A program made the position numbers and the translations under genes. The notes under the pieces were generated by a model. It did not search any database, was not told the origin of the DNA, and was given only the letters and a program-made list of their open reading frames with translations. Source: Dactylonectria macrodidyma (lineage: Eukaryota > Ascomycota > Sordariomycetes > Hypocreales > Nectriaceae). Taken from it: DNA of 64,000 nucleotides. Positions 34,824-45,906 of the stretch are shown piece after piece (position 1 is the stretch's first letter; the number at the start of each line of letters is the position of its first letter). The DNA lies in NCBI GenBank assembly GCA_020744425.1, contig JAGMUV010000015.1:124001-188000 (forward strand), given 5' to 3'.

Positions 34824-36112
34824 CTTGGCGGTGTTGGCGGCTGGTCCTCGGGTCGAAAGATGCAAACGTCAAGTGTCAGGCCCTGCAGCGTCCGTCGTCC
34901 AGGATCGTAAGTAGTGGCGAGGGGCGACTTTTTATTTTATTTTTTTCCGTGGAGGGTGCAACAACAGTTGACTCTCTGGGGATGGTCCGTCTGAATGGGT
35001 GCGCCTGACTGCGGGACGAGGTGGGATTTGGTTACTGCGCGGGGGGGAAGCCCACTGACAGACTCCCTGGCTACTGGGTATCTGGGTACCTACCGCCTGT
35101 TTCCCACTAATTACCGTGCCTGTCAACTCCCACTATCAACTGTTAGGCCATTGGGTCGCTGTAGGTTTCGGTGCCTTCTGGCCGCTTTACTAAATCTCAT
35201 GTCATTCAATAATTATCAACACGTCTTTTACCACATCAGAACACTGTCGAAGCTCCTGGCAGCATCCGATGCGCCATGCTCTATCTAGTTACTTGATTTT
35301 TTTTGTTGGTTTTGTTTTTGAAAACAAATTGTCCCTTGTCAAAGGCCTGAGCTACCTGTGGAAGAATCTATCGTGAACGAGGCAGGTAGCGCAAGCTAAT
35401 GATGAACGCAATGCCCCGCGGATCACTGAAAGAGGGCTATGACGAAACACGTGGAATGTTTTGTGGATGACATATTATGTAAGCAGACAACCTCTCTCTT
35501 ACATCAACATCACTTCCTACCTACCTACCTTCCTTGTTGATTTACATGGAGGAGCAGAATAAAAACATACTCAAAAATCGCAAGTATGTACTAAAAACCC
35601 AGCAGGCAGTTTAGTCTACTTGTCATTGTGCTGCTACTTGATCATCAAGTGCTGTCTAGTAATATATTGACGGTGCTAGAAATTCCTACCAGTCTTCAGC
35701 TAAGAATTCCTATTTGCTCCCACCTTCACCCTCAAACTCAGCATTTCTATACCCGGATTTTTTTTTCTTAGGAACTCGAGACATATAAGGGGTTCAGCAC
35801 TGAGTAATGTATTGGAATGGAGCCAAAGAATGAATTGTGTGTGAAGTTGTATAAATGAGAAATTGAGAAGTAGTAAATTTCCTGGTTTATATGTTAAATC
35901 CGGGAGTGTGCGGGGACTTTTAGTCTAAGACTGGATGAGACGAGAATGAACGGCTTCGTTGAAGTCGCTCGAATAAACCATGAAGTCGTGGCCGTCGGAC
36001 ATGTTGCCCAATGATCAGGAACCCCCCCCCCCCCCCCTTGAGTAACCCGAGTGCTTCCAGCGGTTTTTCATGGTCAACCCTATGTCCACGTAAGCAGTGG
36101 CATGAGCTGTGC
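34824..36112. other. 1.3-kb intergenic region with a poly-C tract
   Basis: Promoter of eIF5B and 3' region of the MMS1_N gene, both on the minus strand. It is AT-richer than its surroundings, with CTACCTACCTACC near 35518 and a T-run near 35760. A 16-nt C run lies at 36022-36037. No gene is seen. Confidence 0.6.
36022..36037. repeat. poly-C homopolymer, 16 nt
   Basis: Sixteen consecutive C on +, which read as a G run in the transcript sense of the MMS1_N gene, 76 bp past its stop codon and so probably in the 3' UTR. Confidence 0.9.
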
Positions 36113-39100
36113 TCAAAATACTGGCGCCAGGACGTACTCCAGAATATCGTATCCAAGTGTCAAATATCTTTCCTGGCCGTCCTCCATATCATCTCGGAAC
36201 CCTTCCGTGTAAACTCCATTCGCTATTCCGTCCAGGTACTCACAAAACAAGTCAAGCCCGTCCCCAAAAGCTGTCAACTTCTTCAGGGCTCTCAGGTCGA
36301 GACATTGTTGCAGCACATCGCCGTCGATATGCATCATCTCCGGATACTGCTGAGGCTCTAGATCTATGCCCATGTCCATGTCCATGTCCATGTCCTTTTC
36401 CACGACCTCGCCGTTTTGATATGAAATGACATGGGTAAAGGGACTTATTGCGGAGCTGACTAGAGCCAGAGTCTGGACCAAGTGCAGGAACCGCCAAAGC
36501 TCCACGTCGATCATCTGAAAGTGCTGCAGGGAGCCATCCAGCGACACTCCTAGAATCTCTGCTCCGTCGGCGGTGCTGAATAGGCTGCTATAGCGACGCT
36601 CGCGATCTACGCTCAACCACAATGGACGCGTATGGCCTCCTCGGAATTTCATCACCGGCCTTGCAAGTTGTCCCTCGAAGACACGTCCGAGTTCCTGGTT
36701 GCGCCGCCCCCAAGGCACCCATAAACCGACGATACCACCATCCCGCGCTGAGATGAGGTTCACTGGCCACTGCCCCGGATGTTCGACTGAATCTCCCAAC
36801 TCGATCGAGTGCCAAGTGAACCGCGATACTTCATCACTGTGAATCAGTGACATGTCCAGCGTTTCAGACTCCATGTGCATGTCTATTACTTGCAGAGAAT
36901 GATGTGTGGTCAAAGCGCAGGCTTTTCCATTCTTTATCTGCAAGGTCACGGCGGGCGAGTCCAGTTGAAACAGTTTGCTGGGCTTGAGTTTCTTTTCCAG
37001 GACATCAAGAACCTCCCAGTGTAAGACGCTGCCAACAGAGAATAGTAGGCCTGCTGGGTCTCCTGCAACCGAGCTGATAGCACCCTGGCTGACCTTCTTC
37101 TTGTGACGGGTCCAGTATCGAATGTGGCGGGTTCTGCCGTTGCTGGTTTCAATTTCGTCGCTCATTATCGATACAACCAGCAGCATTCCCATTTGAGTTG
37201 TCACAAGGAGGAAAGGGAATGTCTTCCCGTCTTTCACATAGTGCCATTCGCCGAGTCCGAACACCTTGTCTCCGGGAAGACTTAGGCCTGAAATTTGAGC
37301 GCGTGGATCCAAGTTCTTGTCGGTTGGGGTCGACATGAATATGCCGGTGTCTGGATCGACAAATGAAAGTGTTGAGAAGTTATCCTTCAGGTGCGCAACA
37401 ATTAAGCATTTCCATGTTGGAGAATACATAACCCTAGTCGGTGTCCCTTCGAGCGGGATGCTTCGATTCACTGAACCAACGTGAGGCCACATTTCCGCGA
37501 GTAGTACACGAGAGCCCGCCAGCATCATCAAAGACATGTGACCGCTGAATGGGGACAGACTCTGTTCGAGACAGTGAACCGAGTTGATTGGCGGCGATGG
37601 CAGAGAGTGGTCTTTTGAGTCTGTCGGCCAAATGGCGTTCTTCGTCTGGAACTTGGTGTGCCGTTGAGAAAAGCCAGTCATGATGAGTAAGTTGTTGTCG
37701 CAACACGCTAAGACTGCGGCCTCTCCACCAAAGAAACGAGAGGCAGAAAACACACTCACAGGAGCCATTCCCAGGCGTTCCACAGACACTGATATCTGCT
37801 TGAAGCCTTGTTGCGCGACTCTTCCGGTCACAAGGTGACCGCTCCGAGTGCCGAATACGAGAACAACGCCATCCACTCCCTCCGTCAAGACTGAGATGCT
37901 TGTAAACGCCTCTATCTGACTATTGGACGCTATTGCATCGACGCCTTAACACTATGTCAGCCACATTACAAGGTGCACGCTGCAAGAATTAATCGAATAC
38001 CTTTCCGTGAGCCCAATGCCTCGCTGACAATCGCGCTGCCATCGCATGAGTAGATTGATATCCAAGGGGAGCCATCCATCACTGAGCCCGACACTATCAG
38101 TGTCTGCTCTAAGTAACTGAACATGGAGATGCAAGTGATTTCTCCTTGTGCGTCCCAAGACTTGGCTGTTGAGAGGTTCATCTGGTCTATTCCCAGCATG
38201 TGAAGCTCAGATGCTTGGCCCTTGTGGGTAGATATCACCACGAGCCCACCCTTGCAGAATGCGTTCTCTGCCACAGCATCGCCTGATCCAAGAACGTCGG
38301 TATGGAGGTGTCTCGAACTACAAATTCGTGATCAGCCACCTATCAATTATTGGAGTTGATGTCGATAACCTCGAGAAGAGGCAGGTGTATTTACCTCTGT
38401 GAAGGAGCAACAAGGGTTACAGACGCCTCTGTAATTTGAACAATGAGTCCGTGTTTGTTTTGGACAGCATGTATAGTCCGGGAGGTTGTATCGAACGGGC
38501 AGGCGTCTGGAGACAAGGCGTTGGCATTGGTAAGATCGCTGGAGAGATGAAGCACATCGGACGAGTGCGGCAGCGATAAGAGGGCATAGAAACCCATATC
38601 ACCGTGAATATCGACTGGGAACATCCACGACTGTCGAACCGGCTGGCCGTAGTCGAATTCCAGCCCAATTCTAGCCTGTATCCCCCATCGCAATTCAGTC
38701 AGACTCGAATTTGGCCCACGACCTGACGTGCAGAAGATACGGTCCGGCTTTTTCAATGCAATCGATTCAGCGTTCCGGTCCGGTGCGTTTCCATTTGCAA
38801 TGTCTTCGGCTGCCCATGAAGAGTGTTCGTCTGTCGTTGCCAAATCGATTACGGGAGACCAGTTCGGAATAGTGCTCACTTGTGTCAAGTCGCCACGGGC
38901 AGGTAACTACCAAGTCAATAGTCAGTCACGACATGTTAGCAAAAATCATCTGCAGAATTACCTTCCAAATTCCACCAGGACCTGAGTTCCCTCCGATTAC
39001 AAAGACGTCGGCGAAGACGTCGTATGCAGTGGTGAAGGCGGTGGAGATGTTCGTACCAACAGCTCCAACATTGGTCACTTGGGGCATCATTCCGGACGCT

Positions 39101-40598
39101 TCTATCTCAACATGGACAATGACTCCATCTTCGCGGGCGAGATATATGATATCGGTCTTTTCGAAATATTTTTGCCGACGAAAGGGCCGCGCCCAGGCAG
39201 TCCAAAGGGGGCCGGCTGCTCCATGGTGTAGTTCTGTCTGGCTCGGAGGATTGTTGTGGAGCGTTTCAAAGCTGTGCGGGTCGTCCAAAGCGCAATTGAC
39301 AATGCCTATGCAATGTTCTGAGACGATGCAAAAAGCTGAATTGAATCGCAGAGGAATCAGGAGTAGGGGCACTTGGTGTTCTTGCGGTAGACGGGCACCT
39401 GGCTTCTCCGTGGCAAAAACAGTTTTGAGCTCATCGCCGTGCTCCCATTCCCAATAGACCATGCGGGTGCTAGGAAGACCGTTAGGCCCCTCCATTCGGG
39501 CAATGAGAAGAAGCACTATGATGTGGAATTGATCCTGCGGTCTAGGGTATAAGAACTTCATGTGGAGGATTGAACCTCGAAACTGACGAAGGCGAATCGA
39601 CCGAACGGGGTTGAATGACCCCTTGAGCATGTACTGGGCGTTCAGCTCCTTTAGTGGTTCGATTTCGTACACGACAAAAGCGCTTTGGATGGAACCGGTA
39701 ACCATGTAGCTTGATGTCGGGCTCATACATAGATGATAGCCTAAGTACGCGAGACCGGTTGGGTTTTTATACTTGGTGCTGATGAACTCGAGAGATCCAT
39801 CAATTCGCTTCCGGATAAACAGAAAAACGCTATCGCCATTCTCTAGCACCAATACTAGCATCTGGGGAGGGAGACCTGGAAAACGTTCGGCTGTAGGGGG
39901 CTTCGTGGCATCTTGCATGGAGTCATCAGAATCCTCCGATTTGATCAGGTCATCAGGGTCGTTGTCAGCACTATCCTGGGGGGTTGCACCGAGGACAGTA
40001 GCATTTCGAATCCTGATGCCGAAGTCGGATTTCCTCAGGATTTGGTGGAGTTGTCCATCGTCGCGAAGTTCACTGATTTGGACGAAGTGGTCCTGGCCAT
40101 GTCAGCAAACCTTCGGAGGCGGGACGGTCGAAGGAGAACAGGAACAGTCAACTCAAGAAAAGGGGGGTTTCTTGACATTGTTGCCCCAGAATCTCGGGGC
40201 CAGGTATTGACCACTCTTTGCTATCTTCCGGCGACGATTTACCAGACTTCACACACAGATGCGGCGACTGGTGATGTGGGGGGGGGGGGGGGGGGGGGGG
40301 GGAAACGTTGTGGTGGGTTCAGGAAAGAGATAGGAGGCAGTTGTTTCGGGTATCAGGGGCAAGAACTTACGCCAATAAAAGCGATATCGTTGGAATTCCG
40401 AGATCGTAGCCTCACGGGGAGAACCCAATGTGCGACTGGGCTCTCAACAATGGTCCTGGACAGGATCCCGCAAGTTGGCGCCTCGGACACAGGATCGGCG
40501 GCTGGTTTGGACGCGGTGGAGGCTTTCAAGGCGTCCTGGAAGCTGACCGTTTCGGTCACCCACGCGCCGTCTCTGAGAACGCTGCTCTGGAAGGCCAT
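36113..40598 (-). CDS. MMS1_N / CPSF-A-like beta-propeller protein
   Basis: Five exons (complement): 40598-40371, 40092-38962, 38906-38395, 38317-38001, 37944-36113; 1339 residues. After ~50 residues an MMS1_N-like region begins: CGILSRTIVESPVAHWVLPVRLR, then DIAFIGDHFVQISEL across the first intron. This is the start of the first beta-propeller in DDB1, Mms1, CFT1/CPSF160 and Rse1. The rest is made of weak beta-rich repeats, as in that superfamily; no catalytic motif is seen. Fungal members are linked to cullin ubiquitin ligases (Mms1 with Rtt101), mRNA 3' processing or splicing. Which role applies cannot be told here, though I lean to an Mms1-like protein because it lacks close likeness to Cft1, Rse1 or Ddb1. 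A (CATGTC)4 repeat encodes a DMDMDMDM run near the C-terminus. The 278-bp first intron holds a 25-nt homopolymer. Confidence 0.75.
36371..36394. repeat. (CATGTC)4 coding microsatellite
   Basis: Four perfect hexamers within the last exon of the MMS1_N gene; on the coding strand they read as alternating Asp-Met. Length changes here would add or remove DM pairs without a frameshift. Confidence 0.88.
40278..40302. repeat. poly-G homopolymer, 25 nt, inside an intron
   Basis: Twenty-five consecutive G on + (C in the pre-mRNA) inside the 278-bp first intron of the MMS1_N gene, between the donor at 40370 and the acceptor at 40093. The longest homopolymer in the window. Confidence 0.9.
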
Positions 40599-40907
40599 AC
40601 TGACTGTCTCATGGCACTAAAGCCGGTAGGGAACCAACGCCGTGGAAACTGGGGGTTCGAGAACCTGACGGCGGGAGACGAGGAGCGGGAGCGGGAGCGG
40701 GACAAGCTCAGGTTCAGTGGGACGATGGCAAGGGAAACAAGGACCCCAGTATTTTCCTACCTAGGCGGCGCACAAAGGTGTACTCGATGCTTAGGGTCTT
40801 ATTAAGCCGAGTAGTGAGAGGACCGCAGCAGTGCGTGAGTCGGTGTGTGCGCCCATGCGTGAGTCGGCTATGACTTGTCTCTGGTCAGGCTTGATCTAGG
40901 CCGATCC

Positions 40908-40957
40908 GCACCAGGTTGGTTCGCTCCAGGTTGTTGGTCCGCTCCAGGTTGGTCACT
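40908..40957. repeat. imperfect tandem repeat (GCTCCAGGTTG core)
   Basis: Three near-copies at 40908 (GCACCAGGTTGG), 40923 (GCTCCAGGTTGT) and 40941 (GCTCCAGGTTGG), with periods of 15 and 18 bp. Confidence 0.7.
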
Positions 40958-41096
40958 GGTGTGGTCTCAGGAGCAAGGCGGTGGTGCAGTCCCAACGCCA
41001 GCCAGTCCACGAGTCCCAGTCCACCAATTCCACAAGTCCTCGGCCCGCAGTCCACCTGCCGTCGATTGTCTGACCTCCCTGTGGTCTCTATCCACT

Positions 41097-41156
41097 GTCC
41101 TCTGTTTCACGGTCCTCTGTTCCGCCGTCCTCTGTTCTGTCGTCCTATGTTCCGCT
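41097..41156. repeat. 15-bp tandem repeat, 4 copies
   Basis: The unit GTCCTCTGTTCCGCC occurs with small changes at 41097, 41112, 41127 and 41142, followed by a partial copy. Because the period is a multiple of three it yields a spurious 108-codon frame with a VLCSAVLC-like repeat. Confidence 0.88.
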
Positions 41157-43201
41157 GTTCTGTGTCTTTTTCCACTAGTATATCGACTGCGAGAAGAGTA
41201 AGGGTGACGACAAAAGAGTCGGAGCAGATGATAGGGTGTGAGGGGAATATCGGTAATATCAGACAGGCCACTGGGGTGTGTGCCGAGTTCACGAGCGCTA
41301 CTTGTGGCACAGGAGCCAGTGGCAAGGCAAGACGGGTGGCAGAAGTCGGCTCGACGCTCTAAAACAATACGGGCTGGGGCAAGCAAAACAAAGGTCTTGC
41401 CAAGCCAACGTCCAAGTGCCCTGGTTACGCGGTTGGATCTTCGGTGTGAAGCGTTGAACAACGGTCAGTGAAGCTGAAGTTGGAACCAAATCGACTCTGA
41501 ACCCCGACTAAAAATCAACAAGCTGGTGCGCTCATCTCCCGTGGTCACTAATTAGTCAGAGCGGACTCGATTGGTGTTGTCCGAGGTTGCAGGGCTGCTC
41601 TCCACGATGAGAATGAGGCCACTGGGCGAAGTGGAATGGGTTGGACTCGGCAGGTGGCTGTGTTGCAATCTTGATCTCAATGCTGGCTTTTGATGGATGA
41701 GATGAACCATGCCTGATGAGGCTGGGCAGAGCTCCCGGCCGCCGACCTATCAATGGGCACCCACCACGAGATAGGTACCGAGGTACCTACTAAATCCTAG
41801 GCGCACCATGCCAGTGGAGCATCCTCTACGATCCTCCACGATCCTCCACACGATATTTAGGTAGTTACGGGCCAAACTGAACTAACACCAAAGAAGCACC
41901 CTAAACCCCACGTCTTCCACCGTACAATGTTGAAGCTGAAGCTGCGGTGTGGTCTAGCTCTCCCATAGGAAAAGAAACGAAAAAAAAGGGAGAAAGGGAA
42001 ACAAGTTCTGGGTGTTGTTCGTGTAATGCATGCCAACGCCAATGCCCCTGCACCGATGGCCAACCACGACTGACTAAGGAGCAATTCAGAGGCGTGAAAA
42101 GACACACCACCTCCCACAGATCAATGCAAGTGTAAAACTAGCTAATGGCACAGTCAGGTACTCTACCTCTAGGAGTGGATGGGATAAGCTCAATCGCAGG
42201 TGCGGCCACGGCTTGGAGCCAGCGGTTCAGAGAGAGGATTCACTGCGGTACTCCAGACCACGCGGCTCGGCTCCGCCAGGTACTTACCATCAAACCTTTG
42301 ACAGTCCACCAGCAAAGAATTTGCAGGGCAGAAAAAGGCACAAAGATATCCCCAGACCTACGGAGACTTGGTGGCTAGTACCCGGTGGTACCTAAAGTAC
42401 CGCCTAAGTACCTATCGTGCACCTAGCGTGCAGGCACCTGCTGTGCACCACGCAACCGCTGCACACTTACAATCTTGCATGACCATCGCGACCTCCCACC
42501 CCCACAACCGCTAACCATAACTCCTAAAATTATCCCCCAACCCCCCAGCCAGCCATCAATCTTTCTCCACCCTTTCGCAGATCATCTTCATGGCTTGCCT
42601 CGACTTCTAACCTAGTCTTTCAAAGCTTCTCATCCGTCTCTCGACATCCTAGCAAGCCATTTCATCTCTCGCTCGATGTAAAAGACGCAATGCCGTTCGA
42701 TGCCTGCTGCAAGGATCCCAGTCCAGTCCAATAACATTCTTTCAACCCCCTGTCGTGGTCCTGGGCAGTCTCACAGCAAGTGTTCCACACCCTGTATGAA
42801 CGACGTGACAATACTGCACGCCGTGCTATTACGTCGTACTTTGTACTTTGCATTCTTTGCATTGCGTGAATGCAGCCACTACAACACCGCCATGTAGACC
42901 TCAGACTTCCGTAACACCAATCGATCTCCTAGATAGCCCTAGCCACGAAAACCAAGCCGGAGCAATGGGTTTCTTGCATAGGTACATGACGAGGCGGCGG
43001 TTTGCACCTCAGGGGCCCCATTCTCCTAAAGTACCTTACGTACAGTAAAGCTGACTGATTCTGGCTCACGCATTCCTCTGGGCCAATCCGTCATTACCAA
43101 CGCGAGTCGTGACTTCTAAAGTTGGGGTTGATTCGTTCATTATCACCTTCTTTTAACCTAGCCTCTGTTCCATTGACCATGCTAGACAGCGTACAGAGTG
43201 A

Positions 43202-43435
43202 CCAAGAGCACTGACATATACCATATCCCCCCGGCAGCTGATCTGGCAAAATTCAGAGCTCTCAAATGACCAAACAAACCACCAAGGCGTTTTACATGCT
43301 GAAGACCAAAGACCATATCTCACTATATCTCCTCCCTTGGCCGAGAGCCTCGAGACAGCCTCCGACCTCCTGACTGAGGTAACGGAGAAGAGCTACCAGT
43401 TGTTTGACAACAAAGCTTTGACTAATGCCAAATAG
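43202..43435 (+). pseudogene. possible gene relic: 77-codon open frame without ATG
   Basis: A stop-to-stop frame reads as plausible protein, for example PPLAESLETASDLLTEVTEK and YQLFDNKALTN, ending at TAG 43433. The spacing resembles the beginning of questin-oxidase-like proteins, where a leucine-rich ES..K/ASDLL segment precedes a Y/HxxF motif and NH(I/L). No further matching sequence is found downstream, and there is no ATG. This is memory-based likeness only; it may well be chance. Confidence 0.15.
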
Positions 43436-45906
43436 CTAGCGTTCGGGTGTGAATTATGGCCCTTGTCGCTGACATGGCATCGATCGGCACTCGATACTAA
43501 CAAATTATCTGTCAACTCACCCCCTGGACGATCAGCCACTCGATCCAATACCAGGCAAGGCCGATAAACTACAGCTTTGAGCAGATATGCCCATGCTCGT
43601 CCAGAATTGCAACAGGGCTGTACGGCCGCAGCAAACCTTCTCCAAGCAAGAGTCTGGATATCATAATAAGCACTCCGAGGAGAACTTCATGTCATCGCTC
43701 TTGTCACGTTATGCTTAGCAACACCATATTACGGATCACTCAAGTGGATGTGCTAGCCCAGGGGCGCACCTCGACATCGCCTGTCACATCTGACGCATGA
43801 CAAGTTAACTTGAGAGATATGCACCCAGCCCAAAGAGGCTTACAACATTGTGGCATTGGTCAACCCGGCCTCAAGGGCTAGATAAATAGACAACATAACT
43901 TGAAGCTCGACTCTCCGGATTTCAGGATCATTCTCGGAAAATGTTGTAGCCCCGGAGCCTTCTTCCCTGTCATCCCCAGTATGACACGCAGGAGAGTTTC
44001 GATCCATGGGTTGACTTGGCCCAACTCAGACATAAACGCAAGTCTCGTGTGTACAGCGCAAGTCCCAGAGCGCACTGTACAACGTACTATGTTGTAGGGA
44101 AGCCACGCACGACCTGTGCGCGAGGATTTTAGATTTCTACGGACACACTCTAGATATATCCGCCAGCTCTTAACCGAACATCAGATGGGGTTGGAGGGTG
44201 GTGATACAGGTGTAGAGCCAAGGGCTACTTGCTCCAGTGTTGTTACAGACTGTGGAGAACATCCAGCAATGGTCTCTATCTTAAAAAGTACTATATCTAA
44301 GTGTAAAAGAATTACATGGGAGGGTAGCGCGTCATGAAAACGAAACTGACTACAGATGTTTAAGATTGGAGCTTGCATCGGTCGGCTAGTCTCGGAAAAG
44401 ACCTAATACGCTTTGACACAACCCGTCACAAGCTATGGACAGCGAATTCCCTTGAGAATTAAGTGGACCAGCCCAGGAACTCTGCACTCACGTGCTACGT
44501 AGCTCATAATCACAAGTCCTGGAGTGTCTCATGATTCATGGATGGGAGGCGGGAGGGCGGGTATGGGTGAGCTTGCATGGCGGAGATACGTAGACAGCTG
44601 ATCCAGAGTGAGCCATCCGTATCTCGATGCCTCTTATATGTAAGGCGGCGAACTGATGGAGGTTGAAAGAACGTAAGGGATTCGTCATGGAATTGAAGGA
44701 CGCCTTGGTATCTCGAAAGATGTGGTTGTTACCCAAGAAGTCGCCTGTGAGCGCGAGTTACGCAGGGAGTCAATGAAAGCTCGTTTTGAGACAACGCTGA
44801 AGGGGGATGCGGCTGCGATTGCTCCATGAAGTGTATATGGTCTGGATCGGTCAATGCTGTCGTCGAGCGCCTAAATAGGGAAGAAAAACCCTGTCGCAAC
44901 AGCCCACCTCATTCATACCTACATTAGCTTGGATGTGACCTTCAAGCCTCATCTTGTTAAACCAAGTCCAAGGCCTCGATGGACCCGTGGACGTTCCGAC
45001 TTATCGACGTCTAGCTAGTAAGGAGACGCAGCAAATCCCAACACCGTCTGAGGAGCTGCACCACTGCGGCTCCGACAGGCTCTCATGGCGATGTCGCTCT
45101 ATTGCGTTGTTTAGTTAGGGGTGAAGGAGACAAATGCAGCTACTGTTACGATAGGCGATCGGTCCGTCACAAGCAACGACTAGCACGCTACTGAGGAAGG
45201 TGGATGCGCCAGTGCTATCTTCTTGAGACATCCCGACAATTTGATCAACATGGTCCACCCGACGTCGTACTCCGTAAGGTAGTTCAAAGACATTTCTAAA
45301 GAAGACAGGGACTGTTGATGCAAATATTGAGCTAAGCTGTGTATTTCTTCTTACGAGTCCATGCTCAATTTGATGGATGCTTTATCCAACCACGGCTCTC
45401 GACCGAAGCAGCTCCCTACTGAGAAGAGACCGTACAGCACCACATGGAACCGCACAGCACCGTTCAGGGGCCGGCTACCACTCCCCGTTACTGCCGTCAG
45501 CAACCTCAGTGGGTCTCGATGCACCTAGCGTGCCGGGCCTAACTCAGCCGAGCAGGGGTAGCACCTCGACAACCTCAGCAAGAAACACACTGTAATTACA
45601 GGGCACAGCACATACACCAACTACACATCGCAACCCAACGCCAAGTTGCAGACGCAGTCGCAAAGCAACGCACACACCCAACAAAGACACCCTCTCTCCA
45701 CTTGCATTCAACCTGAGACAAAACAAAAAAGAACACGACAGCAATCCAGCCCTCCCTTAGTTATCAGATCTCACCCGAGTGGTTTACCCGTTGGCGCAAC
45801 AGGGGTCCAAGCGCTGGCCATACTCTCTCCTGCGGCCATGACGTGAGGACACGGCATTCGCCCTCTGCATCCACGCTTCGCTCCCATCGCGACGCCTGTT
45901 GGCTCT

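Larger units (their letters stand above)
40599..45906. other. 5.3-kb gene-poor region
   Basis: No gene can be supported between the MMS1_N start (-) and the TBC gene (+). The left ~0.9 kb holds divergent-promoter material and tandem repeats (40908-40957, 41097-41156). The middle and right parts have many short frames on both strands without family likeness. An open stretch without an ATG, 43202-43435, has a protein-like composition and may be a relic; see findings. No tRNA, terminal repeats or transposase could be recognised. Confidence 0.55.

Noticed and set aside
40875..41201. 108-codon frame with a VLCSAVLC repeat
   Set aside because: Produced by a 15-bp tandem repeat; no support as a protein.
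2853..42392. Recurrent GGTACC(T) hexamers in intergenic regions, twice as close pairs (2853/2864 and 41774/41782)
   Set aside because: About a dozen GGTACC in 64 kb is not more than the ~16 expected by chance. Extended TAGGTACCTA contexts might be enriched, but I cannot count genome-wide.
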